From Streptomyces echinoruber (GTDB lineage Bacteria > Actinomycetota > Actinomycetes > Streptomycetales > Streptomycetaceae), in assembly GCF_014651135.1 (NCBI RefSeq), contig NZ_BMWH01000012.1:1-64000 (forward strand): a stretch of 64,000 nucleotides of DNA, written 5' to 3'. Below, one piece after another: positions 26,367-34,287 of this stretch. Below the pieces are notes generated by a model. It searched no databases. It saw nothing but the letters and a program-made list of their open reading frames with translations, and was not told the origin of the DNA. Positions within the stretch are counted from its first letter, which is position 1. Each line of letters begins with the position of its first letter. The translations under genes were made by a program, and so were the position numbers.

Positions 26367-27386
26367 ATGAGTACCAGACCGCACCCGCCGCTGCGCTCCC
26401 TGCGCACCCTGGCCGCGACCCTGGCCGCCGCCGCGCTGACCGTGGCGAGCGCCCTGACCGCGACCCTCACCGTGACCGCCGCCCCGGCGCACGCCGCCAC
26501 CTGCAACGGGTACGTCGGACTCACCTTCGACGACGGCCCGTCCAACGACCACACCCCGGCCCTGCTCAACGCCCTCAAGCAGAACGGGCTGCGCGCCACG
26601 ATGTTCAACGAGGGCCAGTACGCCGCGGCCTATCCGGCGCAGGTCCGGGCCGAGGTCAACGCGGGCATGTGGGTCGGCAACCACAGCTACACCCATCCGC
26701 ACCTGACCCAGCAGAGCCAGGCGCAGATGGACTCGGAGGTCTCCCGCACCCAGCAGGCCATCGCGAACGCGGGCGGCGGCACGCCGAAGCTGTTCCGCCC
26801 GCCCTACGGCGAGACCAACGCGACGCTGAAGTCGGTCGAGGCCAAGTACGGCCTCAGGGAGATCATCTGGGACGTCGACTCGCAGGACTGGAACGGCGCC
26901 AGTACGGACGCGATCGTGCAGGCCGCGGGCCGGCTCACCAACGGCCAGATCATCCTGATGCACGAGTGGCCGGCCAACACGCTCGCCGCCATTCCGCGCA
27001 TCGCGCAGACGCTGGCCGCCAAGGGACTGTGCGCCGGCATGATCTCCCCGCAGACCGGCCGCGCCGTCGCCCCCGACGGCGGAGGCACCGGAGGGGGCGG
27101 CGGCGGAGGGGGCGGTACCGGCAGCTGCACCGCGACCCTGTCCGCGGGCCAGCAGTGGAGCGACCGGTACAACCTCAACGTCTCGGTGAGCGGCTCCAGC
27201 AACTGGACCGTGACGATGAACATCCCGTCGCCGGAGAAGGTCATCGCCACCTGGAACGCGAGCACCAGCTCCCCGAGCAGTCAGGTGCTCGTCGCCCGGC
27301 CCAACGGCAACGGCGACAACTGGGGCGTCACCCTCCAGACCAACGGCACCTGGACCTGGCCGACGGTCTCCTGCACGGCGACCTGA
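26367..27386 (+). CDS. axeA: Secreted acetyl xylan esterase, CE4 plus CBM2-like domain
   Basis: A 339-residue exported enzyme. The Sec signal peptide ends AHAA near residue 44. The CE4 polysaccharide deacetylase domain (45-235) has motif 1 TFDDGPS (Asp55/Asp56), metal His106 and His110 in NHSYTH, motif 3 RPPYGETN, DVDSQDW and LMHEW with His199. A Gly linker (238-252) leads to a carbohydrate-binding domain (253-339, CTATLSAGQQWSDRYN, ending TVSCTAT). The catalytic part closely follows Streptomyces lividans AxeA, which removes acetyl groups from xylan. The ATG follows GAGGAGG at a rather long 11 bases. Probably induced by xylan through the element 100 bases upstream, shared with the xylanase and CE1 esterase near 44 kb. 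Confidence 0.93.
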   Translation: MSTRPHPPLRSLRTLAATLAAAALTVASALTATLTVTAAPAHAATCNGYVGLTFDDGPSNDHTPALLNALKQNGLRATMFNEGQYAAAYPAQVRAEVNAGMWVGNHSYTHPHLTQQSQAQMDSEVSRTQQAIANAGGGTPKLFRPPYGETNATLKSVEAKYGLREIIWDVDSQDWNGASTDAIVQAAGRLTNGQIILMHEWPANTLAAIPRIAQTLAAKGLCAGMISPQTGRAVAPDGGGTGGGGGGGGGTGSCTATLSAGQQWSDRYNLNVSVSGSSNWTVTMNIPSPEKVIATWNASTSSPSSQVLVARPNGNGDNWGVTLQTNGTWTWPTVSCTAT

Positions 27387-27460
27387 CGCCGGGCAGCGCC
27401 CACCGCGCCTGCGGCGCGGCGGCCCGAGGCCGTCGCGCCGCACCGGCGTCGCGCCGCCGC

Positions 27461-28219
27461 TCAGCCGGCCGTCGTCCGCGCGGCTGCCGCACGCTCGCGC
27501 ACCGGCAGGTGGTAGATGTGGAACGCCCGCCCGATCACCGGCTGGGCGACGTTGCGCACCTTCACCCCGCCGGCCGTCATGCCGTGCTCCGAACCGGCGT
27601 GCGCGTGCCCGTGCACCGCGAAATCGGCGCCGGCCGTGTCGATCGCCTCGGCCAGCAGGTAGGTGCCGAGGAAGGGATAGATCTCCAGCGGCTCACCGGC
27701 CAGCGTGTCCGCCACGGGGGAGAAGTGCGTCAGGGCGATCCGTACGTCGCAGCCCTGCTCGGCCAGCTCCTCCAGCGACATCCGCAGCGCGTCCGCGCAC
27801 CGGCGGGAGTACCGGACGAACTCCTTCATGATCGGCTCACCGAACTCGCCGGCGCTGCGGCCGACGAACCCGCCGCCGAACCCCTTGGTGCCCGCCACCC
27901 CGACACGTGCGCCGCCGCACGTCACGACGGTCGACTCGCCCTCCAGGACGCGGGCGCCGGCGTCCTGCAGGATCGCGGTGACCTCCTTGGGCCGCTCGTC
28001 GTGGTGGTCGTGGTTGCCCAGTACCGCCACCACCGGCACCGCCAGGCCCTCGATCTCGCGTGCCACCACCCGGGCCTCCTCGGGCGTGCCGTGCCGGGTC
28101 AGGTCCCCGGCCAGCAGCAGCAGGTCCGCGCACTCGGGCAGGGTCTCGAACGCCGGGCGCAGCGTGCCCTGGCTCTCGGGTCCCAGGTGGATGTCTCCGA
28201 CGGCTGCGACCCGGATCAT
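27461..28219 (-). CDS. Metallophosphoesterase
   Basis: A 252-residue calcineurin-like phosphoesterase. All metal motifs are present: GDIHLG (with Asp and His), AGDLTRHG, LGNHDHHD, THFSPV and VHGHAHAG. Such enzymes hydrolyse phosphomonoesters or phosphodiesters with two metals. It is the last gene of a three-gene operon: the ATG overlaps the TGA of the BON-domain gene by 4 bases. The coupling with a nucleotidyltransferase-fold protein and a BON protein suggests paired addition and removal of a phosphate or nucleotide, but the substrate is unknown. Confidence 0.92.
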   Translation of the reverse strand: MIRVAAVGDIHLGPESQGTLRPAFETLPECADLLLLAGDLTRHGTPEEARVVAREIEGLAVPVVAVLGNHDHHDERPKEVTAILQDAGARVLEGESTVVTCGGARVGVAGTKGFGGGFVGRSAGEFGEPIMKEFVRYSRRCADALRMSLEELAEQGCDVRIALTHFSPVADTLAGEPLEIYPFLGTYLLAEAIDTAGADFAVHGHAHAGSEHGMTAGGVKVRNVAQPVIGRAFHIYHLPVRERAAAARTTAG

Positions 28220-28503
28220 GTCAGCTCCTCCGCGTGGTCGGGCGACGACGCCTCCGCGACGACGAGGTCGCAGTGGACCTCGACACCGGCCAGCTCCTCC
28301 CCGGCGAGACGGAGGATCTCGTCCCGGCAGTGCGCCGAGGGCACCGTGCCCGTCAGCAGCACCGCCTGCCCGCGCACCTCGGCGCGGGCTCCCAGTTCCG
28401 CCAGGTCGCCGGCGGCGAGCCGGTCGCGCAGATGGGCGACGCGGTACTCCAGGCCCCCGGCGGGCGGAGTGCCGGACGCGTGCTGTTCGCCGTGGCTGTT
28501 CAT
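28216..28503 (-). CDS. Small BON-domain protein
   Basis: A 95-residue protein with one BON domain (LEYRVAHLRDRLAAGDLAELGARAEVRGQAVLLTGTVPSAHCRDEILRLA, in pieces at about 19-66). BON domains usually bind phospholipids or associate with membranes. There is no signal peptide, so it is expected in the cytoplasm. It has 4-base ATGA overlaps on both sides, with the nucleotidyltransferase gene upstream and the phosphoesterase gene downstream, so the three products are probably made in fixed ratio. Confidence 0.8.
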   Translation of the reverse strand: MNSHGEQHASGTPPAGGLEYRVAHLRDRLAAGDLAELGARAEVRGQAVLLTGTVPSAHCRDEILRLAGEELAGVEVHCDLVVAEASSPDHAEELT

Positions 28504-29297
28504 GCGTGTTCCTCCTGCGGGGCGTGGGCCTGCCCCTGCTGCGGGGTCTGCGGGGTCTGCGGAGCCGGCGCGGTCTGTGCGGCCTGCGGTGCCTGCGGAG
28601 CTTGCGCGGTCTGCGGGGCCTGCGGGGCGATGACGCCGAGGCGTTCGAGGAGGAAGAAGAACGCGGCGGGCATGGGGGCGTCCCCCAGCTCGCGCCGGAT
28701 CCGCTCCCAGTCGACCTTCTCGCGCAGCGCGCGGGCGATCGGCAGCACCGCGCCGAAGTCGCAGTGGTGCTCGGAGAACGCGGCGATCAGGCTCCACAGC
28801 AGGTCGGTGGGGGCCAGCACGGGCATGCGCACCGACTCCACCGGCAGCTCCTGCGCCCGCTCCAGCATGTCCTCGGTGACCGGGTGGTGCGCCAGCTCGA
28901 AGATGATGTCGATGTCCTGCCCGAAGCACTTGGCCTTGATCAGCCAGTCCTCGGGCGGCGCGTACACCGTCAGGCCCGCCTCGCGCAGCGTGTCCGCCAC
29001 CGCCTCCGCGTCCTGCGGGCGCACGCAGAAGTCGGCGTCGTGCTGCAGATTCTCGCTGCCGCCGTGCGCGTACGCGGCGACGCTCCCGGCCAGCGCGAAG
29101 GCGTGCCCCTTGTGTTTGAGCAGCACGCCCACCTGCTTGGCGGCCTCCAGGATCGCCTTGTTGCGGTCCCGGGGCAGCCGCTGCGCCGGCGGCTGCTCCC
29201 CGGGCGGAGCGTGCTGCGCGGCGCCCTCCGGCACCGCGTGGAGGTCGGGCACCCCCACGCGGGGTGCCCGGGTCGTGTGCTCCCCGTTCTGCGTCAT
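28500..29297 (-). CDS. Nucleotidyltransferase-fold protein
   Basis: A 265-residue protein with a nucleotidyltransferase core: KHKGHAFALAGSVAAYAHGG then HDADFCVRP, a GSxxxY... DxD pattern like aminoglycoside or MNT-type transferases, plus DIDIIFELAHHP as a possible third acidic motif. The N-terminal 50 residues are disordered; the last 45 are an Ala/Pro/Gln/Thr repeat (APQTPQTPQQ). The ATG at 29297 follows GGAG; a longer frame to 29399 lacks support. First gene of an operon with a BON protein and a metallophosphoesterase. The target of nucleotidyl transfer is unknown; an AMPylator or tRNA or antibiotic modifier are possibilities I cannot separate. Confidence 0.82.
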   Translation of the reverse strand: MTQNGEHTTRAPRVGVPDLHAVPEGAAQHAPPGEQPPAQRLPRDRNKAILEAAKQVGVLLKHKGHAFALAGSVAAYAHGGSENLQHDADFCVRPQDAEAVADTLREAGLTVYAPPEDWLIKAKCFGQDIDIIFELAHHPVTEDMLERAQELPVESVRMPVLAPTDLLWSLIAAFSEHHCDFGAVLPIARALREKVDWERIRRELGDAPMPAAFFFLLERLGVIAPQAPQTAQAPQAPQAAQTAPAPQTPQTPQQGQAHAPQEEHA

Positions 29298-29456
29298 GAC
29301 CACTCCATTCACCAAACCGGTGGCCGCGGTTGCGCCCGCTGCCCGGTCCCGGACGGCCTGCGTGCCTGCTCTGAGTACCCGGCGCGCCCCGTCCGACACG
29401 GCACCGCGGCGGCCGTCGCACAGGGCGGGGTGCGTACGGAGGGGCGCGCACGGCGC

Positions 29457-29823
29457 TCACACACCGCGCCCGCACCGCCCCGCACCGCCCCGCACCGCTC
29501 CGCGCGACTCCGGGCGCCGGGCGCACGCTCCGCCCGCGCCGCCCGCACCGTCCGGCAGCCCCGCCGTCCGCTCCCACCGGTGGATGCGCAGCGCCCGCCG
29601 CGTCGCGGCGACCAGGTCGCCGGCCGCCAACCGGGTCGGGATCCGCCGAACCAGGAACACCGCGGAGACCAGCACGGTCTCCCGCAGCGGCAGCGGCACC
29701 GGCAGGCACCGGCGGTCGGCCCGGCACCAGCGGCCGGCACCGGCGCCGCGCCGGCGGGCTCGCGGCCAAGAGGCCCAGCGGAACGCCGCAGACGGCGGCC
29801 CGGGCGAAGGCGGTGTGCTCCAC
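29457..29823 (-). pseudogene. Small gene split by a frameshift
   Basis: A GTG at 29823 with GGGAGGGAG upstream opens VEHTAFARAAVCGVPLGLLAA in one frame. From about 29735 the strong third-position GC signal moves to another frame reading RWCRADRRCLPVPLPLRETV, then FLVRRIPTRLAAGDLVAATRRALRIHRWER, to the stop at 29457. The 367-base span is not a multiple of three. Together the halves suggest a cytoplasmic protein of about 120 residues. I do not recognise a family. Either a natural one-base change or an assembly error in the GC-rich run near 29735-29760. Confidence 0.5.
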
Positions 29824-30252
29824 CGGCGGCTCCCTCCCACGGGACTGTCGTCGGTCACGGGCGGACGGCGACGCGTCGTGCCTCCGGGGGCGCGAAGGGG
29901 CGAACCGTGCCGGGCACGGCGGACCGTCCGCCGGATCGGCCGGGCGGGACGGTCGAGCGCAGGACGCGCATCCCGGCGGCCCGGCGGCGCGGGCGCGCCG
30001 CGCCCGCGAGCGGGCGGTGGTCCCGGGACGGCCGGGGCGGGCGGCCGGACCGGGACCTGGGCGGCGCGGCCGGGCGCCTGGTCCCGGTGGCGTCGTCCCC
30101 GCGCGCCGGGCATCCGCGAACGGCCGTCTCCCCGCGCGCCGGGGCGGGTGGCGCCCGCCGGGAGGACGCCGGCGCGTCCGGTCACCCGCCGATGTTTGGG
30201 CGGGCGGGGGCGCGGTCACCTGGGACGCACCTTCGGCGGAGGGACGTGCACG
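29824..30252. other. Intergenic region upstream of the GCS2 gene
   Basis: 429 GC-rich bases with no supported gene. The ribosome binding site GGAGGG for the gene at 30253 lies at its right end. Confidence 0.4.
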
Positions 30253-31356
30253 ATGACGACGACCCTCGGAGTCGAGGAGGAGTACCTCCTGATCGACCCG
30301 GTCACCGGCCGGCTGGTCGCGCAGTCGGTGAAGGTGCGTGCCGCCGCGGGCCTGGAGCCGTTCGTCGCCGCGCACGAGATCCAGGCGGAGCTGCTCCAGG
30401 CCCAGGTGGAGGTGGCCACCCCGGTGTGCGCCACGCTCGCGGAGGTGGGCGGGCACCTGCTGCGGCTGCGGCACGCCGTGTCCGAGGCGGCCGAGGCGCA
30501 CGGCTGCCGGCTCGCGGCCGGCGGGACGCCCGCCCTCGGCCAGGGACTCCCGGTGCCCGTGACCGAGCACGTCCGCTACCGGGCCATGCAGCGGCAGGCC
30601 CCCCAACTGGTGGCCGAGCAACTGGTCAACGGCATGCACGTGCACGTCGCCGTGGCCGACCGGCAGATGGGCGTCGAGGTCCTGAACCGCATCCGCGGGT
30701 GGCTGCCGATCCTGACCGCCATGGCGGCCAACTCCCCGCTCTGGCAGGGGCACGACACCGGCTTCGCGAGCTGGCGCACCGTGGTCTTCGACCGGTGGCC
30801 GGTCAGCGGCGTCCCCCCGCTCTTCGCCGACGAGGCCGACTACGACCGGCGGGTGCGGCGCCTGCTGGCCGCCGGGGTGATCGGCGACACCGGTCAGCTG
30901 TACTGGCAGGCCCGGCTGTCCGAGCGCTACCCCACGGTCGAGGTCCGCTGCCTGGACGTCCAGCTGCGCACCGACGACGCCGTGATGTTCGCCGGCCTGG
31001 TGCGGGCCCTGGTGGAGACCGCGGCGGGCGAGGCGACCGCGGGCGTGCCGGTCCCGGAGTGGGAACCGGAGCTGGCGAAGGCGGCCATGTGGCAGGCCGC
31101 CCGCCACGGCCTCGGCGGATACCTGATCGACCCCCGGGGCCTGCGCTGCCGGGCCGGTGACGCGGTCTTCCGGCTGCTGCAGCACGTCGGCCCGGCCCTG
31201 GAGGCGGCGGGCGACCTCCGGGAGGTCGACTCCCTGGTGCACCGCCTGCTGCGCCGGGGCACCGGCGCCGACCAGCAGCGCCGGGCCCTGGCCACGGGCG
31301 GGCTCGCGGCCGTCAACGCCCTCCTCACCGGCGCCGAGGCCGACGGCGTGTCCTAG
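30253..31356 (+). CDS. Carboxylate-amine ligase, GCS2/YbdK family
   Basis: A 367-residue enzyme of the glutamate-cysteine ligase 2 family (YbdK/EgtA-like fold). Signature regions are TLGVEEEYLLIDP at the N-terminus, HEIQAELLQAQVEVATPVC, GMHVHVAVAD for metal and substrate binding, and PTVEVRCLDVQLRTDDA. The family forms amide bonds between a carboxylate (often glutamate) and an amine using ATP. E. coli YbdK has weak glutamate-cysteine ligase activity; actinomycetes have several paralogues of unknown substrate. Length is typical. The ATG follows GGAGGG. A single-gene unit on the plus strand. Confidence 0.92.
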   Translation: MTTTLGVEEEYLLIDPVTGRLVAQSVKVRAAAGLEPFVAAHEIQAELLQAQVEVATPVCATLAEVGGHLLRLRHAVSEAAEAHGCRLAAGGTPALGQGLPVPVTEHVRYRAMQRQAPQLVAEQLVNGMHVHVAVADRQMGVEVLNRIRGWLPILTAMAANSPLWQGHDTGFASWRTVVFDRWPVSGVPPLFADEADYDRRVRRLLAAGVIGDTGQLYWQARLSERYPTVEVRCLDVQLRTDDAVMFAGLVRALVETAAGEATAGVPVPEWEPELAKAAMWQAARHGLGGYLIDPRGLRCRAGDAVFRLLQHVGPALEAAGDLREVDSLVHRLLRRGTGADQQRRALATGGLAAVNALLTGAEADGVS

Positions 31357-31560
31357 CGGGCCGCCCGGGCGCGGGGGAGTGCCGGATCGCCTGCCGTGCA
31401 ACGGACGTACGCACCCGGCGCTCGCGGTCCGCGACCTGCCGTGCGCCGTCTCCCGCCGGACCGCCCCCCGGCCGCCGGATTGGCGCACGCCGGCCCGGGT
31501 ACCCGGGCGCGCCGCGGGCACGGACGGACACGCCCGCACCGAGCAGTGAGAGGGCCGGCC

Positions 31561-33282
31561 ATGGCACGCACCGGGCCGTCGGCGGACGAGGGCCGTGCCA
31601 CGCGCCTGCGCGGCGCCGCCGCGGAGGTGTTCGGCTGGGACAGCCTCCTGCCCGGGCAGCTCACCGCCATGGAGTGGGTGCTGCGGGGCCGCGACGCCCT
31701 CGTCGTGATGCCGACCGGAGCCGGGAAGTCGGCCGTCTACCAGGTACCCGGGGTCCTGCTCGACGGCCCGGTCATGGTCGTCTCGCCGCTGCTGGCCCTG
31801 CAGCGCGACCAGATCCAGGGCCTGCCGCGGGGCGCGGACGCGCCCGGCGCCGTCGCGGTCAACTCCGACCTGGGGAAGACGGAGACGGAGGCCGCCTGGG
31901 AGGCGGTGGAGAAGGGCGAGGCCCGCTTCCTGTACCTGTCGCCGGAGCAGCTGGCCAAGGACGAGGTGGTGGAGCGGCTGGCCGGGGCGCGCCCCGCCCT
32001 GTTCGTGGTGGACGAGGCCCAGTGCGTGTCCTCCTGGGGCCACGACTTCCGCCCCGACTACCTGCGTCTGGAGCAGGCCGCCCGGCGCGTCGGCCGGCCC
32101 CCGCTGCTGGCCCTCACGGCGACCGCCGCCCCGCCGGTGCGCCGGGAGATCGCCGAGCGGCTCGGCATGCGCCGGCCGCGGGTGCTGGTGGCCGGCTTCG
32201 ACCGGCCCAACATCAGGCTCGAGGCGCGCCGCTTCCTCGACGAGGACGAGCGGCGCCGGGCCGTCGTCGAACGGGCCGCCGCCGAGCCCAAACCGGGCAT
32301 CGTCTACGCCGCGACCCGCAAGGACAGCGAGTCCTACGCCGCGGAACTGGCCCGTCTCGGTTTCACCGCCGAGGCCTACCACGCCGGCCTGCGCGCCGCG
32401 GAGCGCGAACGGATCCACGACGCCTTCCTCTCCGGCGCGGCCGACGTGGTGGTGGCCACCTCGGCGTTCGGCATGGGCATCGACAAGGAGGACGTGCGGT
32501 TCGTCCTGCACGCCTCGCTGCCGGGCTCCCTGGACGCCTACTACCAGGAGATCGGCCGCTGCGGCCGCGACGGACGCCCGGCCCTCGCCGTCCTGCACCA
32601 CCGGGCCGAGGACACCGGCATGCGGACCTACTTCGCCGGCCGCGCCCCGGCCCGCGACACGCTGTCCGACGTGGCGGAAGCCGTGCACGACCACGCCGCC
32701 GACCCCGCCGGCCCGGAGGAACTGCGCGACGAGACGGGCCTGTCCCGCAACCGGGTCACCGCCGCCGTCAACCTCCTGCAGGAGGCCGGCGCCGTCGCGA
32801 CGGGCGCGGACGGCGGGATCCGCCCGGAACCGGGCATGCCGCCCGGCCGCGCCGTCGAACGGGCCGCCGAGACCGCCGAGGCCCACCGCCGCACCGACCG
32901 CTCCCGCGTCGACATGGCCCGCGCCTACGCCGAGACCACCGGCTGCCGGCGCCACTTCCTGCTCGGCTACTTCGGCGAGACCTGCGACGCGCCGTGCGGC
33001 AACTGCGACCTCTGCGACGCCGCTGAGGACGACGGCGGCGCCGGGACCGGGCACGAGCACGCGGACGCGGCCCGCCATCCCGACGCCGCCTCCTACCCGG
33101 CCGGCACCGAGGTGCGCCACGACCGGTGGGGCGAGGGAACGGTCCTGAGCGAGGACGGCGACCGCATCACCGTCCTGTTCGACCGAGCCGGCTACCGTAC
33201 CCTGTCGCTGGCCGCGGTCTCCGGACGCGACGGCCTGCTGACGGTGCTGCGCCGACCGGGCGGGGACGAACCGGCCGCCTGA
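31561..33282 (+). CDS. recQ: RecQ-family DNA helicase with C-terminal extension
   Basis: A 573-residue superfamily 2 helicase. Walker A MPTGAGKS (Lys56), Walker B VDEAQCVSSWGHDF (DEAQ rather than the usual DEAH), SAFGMGIDKEDVRFV and YYQEIGRCGRDGRP are clear. The RecQ zinc-binding segment has CRRHFLLGYFG then CDAPCGNCDLC, followed by a linker and a small domain (RHDRWGEGTVLSEDGDRITVLFD) like the C-terminal beta-rich tail of some SF1/SF2 helicases. No HRDC domain. RecQ proteins unwind recombination intermediates 3' to 5'. The gene is convergent with a LexA paralogue 87 bases away, though I see no LexA box here. Confidence 0.93.
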   Translation: MARTGPSADEGRATRLRGAAAEVFGWDSLLPGQLTAMEWVLRGRDALVVMPTGAGKSAVYQVPGVLLDGPVMVVSPLLALQRDQIQGLPRGADAPGAVAVNSDLGKTETEAAWEAVEKGEARFLYLSPEQLAKDEVVERLAGARPALFVVDEAQCVSSWGHDFRPDYLRLEQAARRVGRPPLLALTATAAPPVRREIAERLGMRRPRVLVAGFDRPNIRLEARRFLDEDERRRAVVERAAAEPKPGIVYAATRKDSESYAAELARLGFTAEAYHAGLRAAERERIHDAFLSGAADVVVATSAFGMGIDKEDVRFVLHASLPGSLDAYYQEIGRCGRDGRPALAVLHHRAEDTGMRTYFAGRAPARDTLSDVAEAVHDHAADPAGPEELRDETGLSRNRVTAAVNLLQEAGAVATGADGGIRPEPGMPPGRAVERAAETAEAHRRTDRSRVDMARAYAETTGCRRHFLLGYFGETCDAPCGNCDLCDAAEDDGGAGTGHEHADAARHPDAASYPAGTEVRHDRWGEGTVLSEDGDRITVLFDRAGYRTLSLAAVSGRDGLLTVLRRPGGDEPAA

Positions 33283-33368
33283 GATCGCCCGGCCTCACCG
33301 GACCCCGGCTTCACCGGACACGGCCGAGGACGCCCGGAGCGGGCGCGGCACGCGCGGCACTTACGCGG

Positions 33369-34052
33369 CTAGAGCAGGCGCAGTACGCCCACGACCTTCC
33401 CGAGGATCCGCGCCCGGTCGCCGGGGATCGGCTCGTACGCCGGGTTGCGGGGCACGAGCCACACCTTCCCGTCCTGCCGGCGCAGCACCTTCACGGTGGC
33501 CTCGTCCTCCAGGAGCGCGGCGACGATGTCGCCGTGGTCGGCGCTGTCCTGGCGCCGTACGGTCACGATGTCGCCGTCGCAGATCGCCGCCCCGGTCATG
33601 CTGTCGCCGGACACCGTCAGCGCGAACAGCTCGCCCTCGCCCACCACCTGGCGGGGCAGGGCGTACACGTCCTCGACCGTCTCCTCGGCGAGCAGCGGCG
33701 CGCCGGCGGCGATCCGGCCGACCAGCGGCACCTCGGCCGGGGGCGCGGCCGGGAGTCGCGGCGTGCCGCCGGCCGGGGCCGCCCAGGAGGGGTGGACCCG
33801 GTAGGCGCGCGGCCGCTGCGGATCGCGGTACAGCACGCCCTTGCGCTCCAGCGCCATGAGCTGGTGGGCCACCGACGAGGTGCTGGCGAGCCCGACGGCC
33901 CGGCCGATCTCCCGCATCGACGGCGGATAGCCCTGTCGGCCGACGGCCTCCGTGATGCAGCGGACGATGTCCGCCTGACGGCCCGTCAGCTTCCCGTCCG
34001 CCGCCCGGGAGCCCGGCGGACGGCCCCGACGCGCGGCCGTGCTGCTGTCCAT
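33369..34052 (-). CDS. LexA-type repressor paralogue
   Basis: A 227-residue LexA/S24 repressor. N-terminal winged HTH: LTGRQADIVRCITEAVGRQGYPPSMREIGRAVGLASTSSVAHQL. Cleavage site Ala116-Gly117 (RIAAGAPL), catalytic Ser151 (SGDSM) and Lys188 (ATVKVL) are all present, so RecA-stimulated self-cleavage is expected. It is clearly LexA family, but its divergent sequence and position beside recQ, away from recA or nrdR, suggest a second LexA-like regulator rather than the main one. No GAAC-N4-GTTC box is visible in its own upstream region. The ATG at 34052 gives the usual start; a longer frame to 34142 adds non-conserved residues. Confidence 0.9.
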   Translation of the reverse strand: MDSSTAARRGRPPGSRAADGKLTGRQADIVRCITEAVGRQGYPPSMREIGRAVGLASTSSVAHQLMALERKGVLYRDPQRPRAYRVHPSWAAPAGGTPRLPAAPPAEVPLVGRIAAGAPLLAEETVEDVYALPRQVVGEGELFALTVSGDSMTGAAICDGDIVTVRRQDSADHGDIVAALLEDEATVKVLRRQDGKVWLVPRNPAYEPIPGDRARILGKVVGVLRLL

Positions 34053-34162
34053 TCCGGGCACCTCCGTACACGATCCACTTCTCGCGACCCTAACCTGTGG
34101 CCCCTGCCCGGGGGAACAACCCGGTCGAACAGGTGAGCCCATTTTCGGTCGTCGGTCGTCGA

Positions 34163-34226
34163 GCGCCGGGTGCCGGGTGCCGGGTGCGGGGCGCCGGGTG
34201 CGGGCTGCCGGCTGCGGGGTGCCGGG
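34163..34226. repeat. Degenerate GCCGGGT heptamer repeats
   Basis: About nine imperfect copies of GCCGGGT / GCGGGGT / GCGGGCT with roughly 7-base spacing, between the LexA paralogue and the M20 gene. Just before it, TCGGTCG is repeated (34147-34160). Confidence 0.75.
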
Positions 34227-34287
34227 TGGGAGACGGCGGGCGCCCCGTCGGCGCGTCAGCGCCCGTCAATCCGCCCATCCGCCCCCG

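Noticed and set aside
28216..33120. A 1634-codon minus-strand open frame
   Set aside because: Real genes with recognisable domains (BON, GCS2 ligase, RecQ) cover it in other frames; its translation is low-complexity Arg/Pro/Gly, the usual shadow in GC-rich DNA.
34053..34287. LexA-type GAAC-N4-GTTC box upstream of the LexA paralogue
   Set aside because: The sequence GGGAACAACCCGGTCGAACAGG lacks the symmetric spacing.
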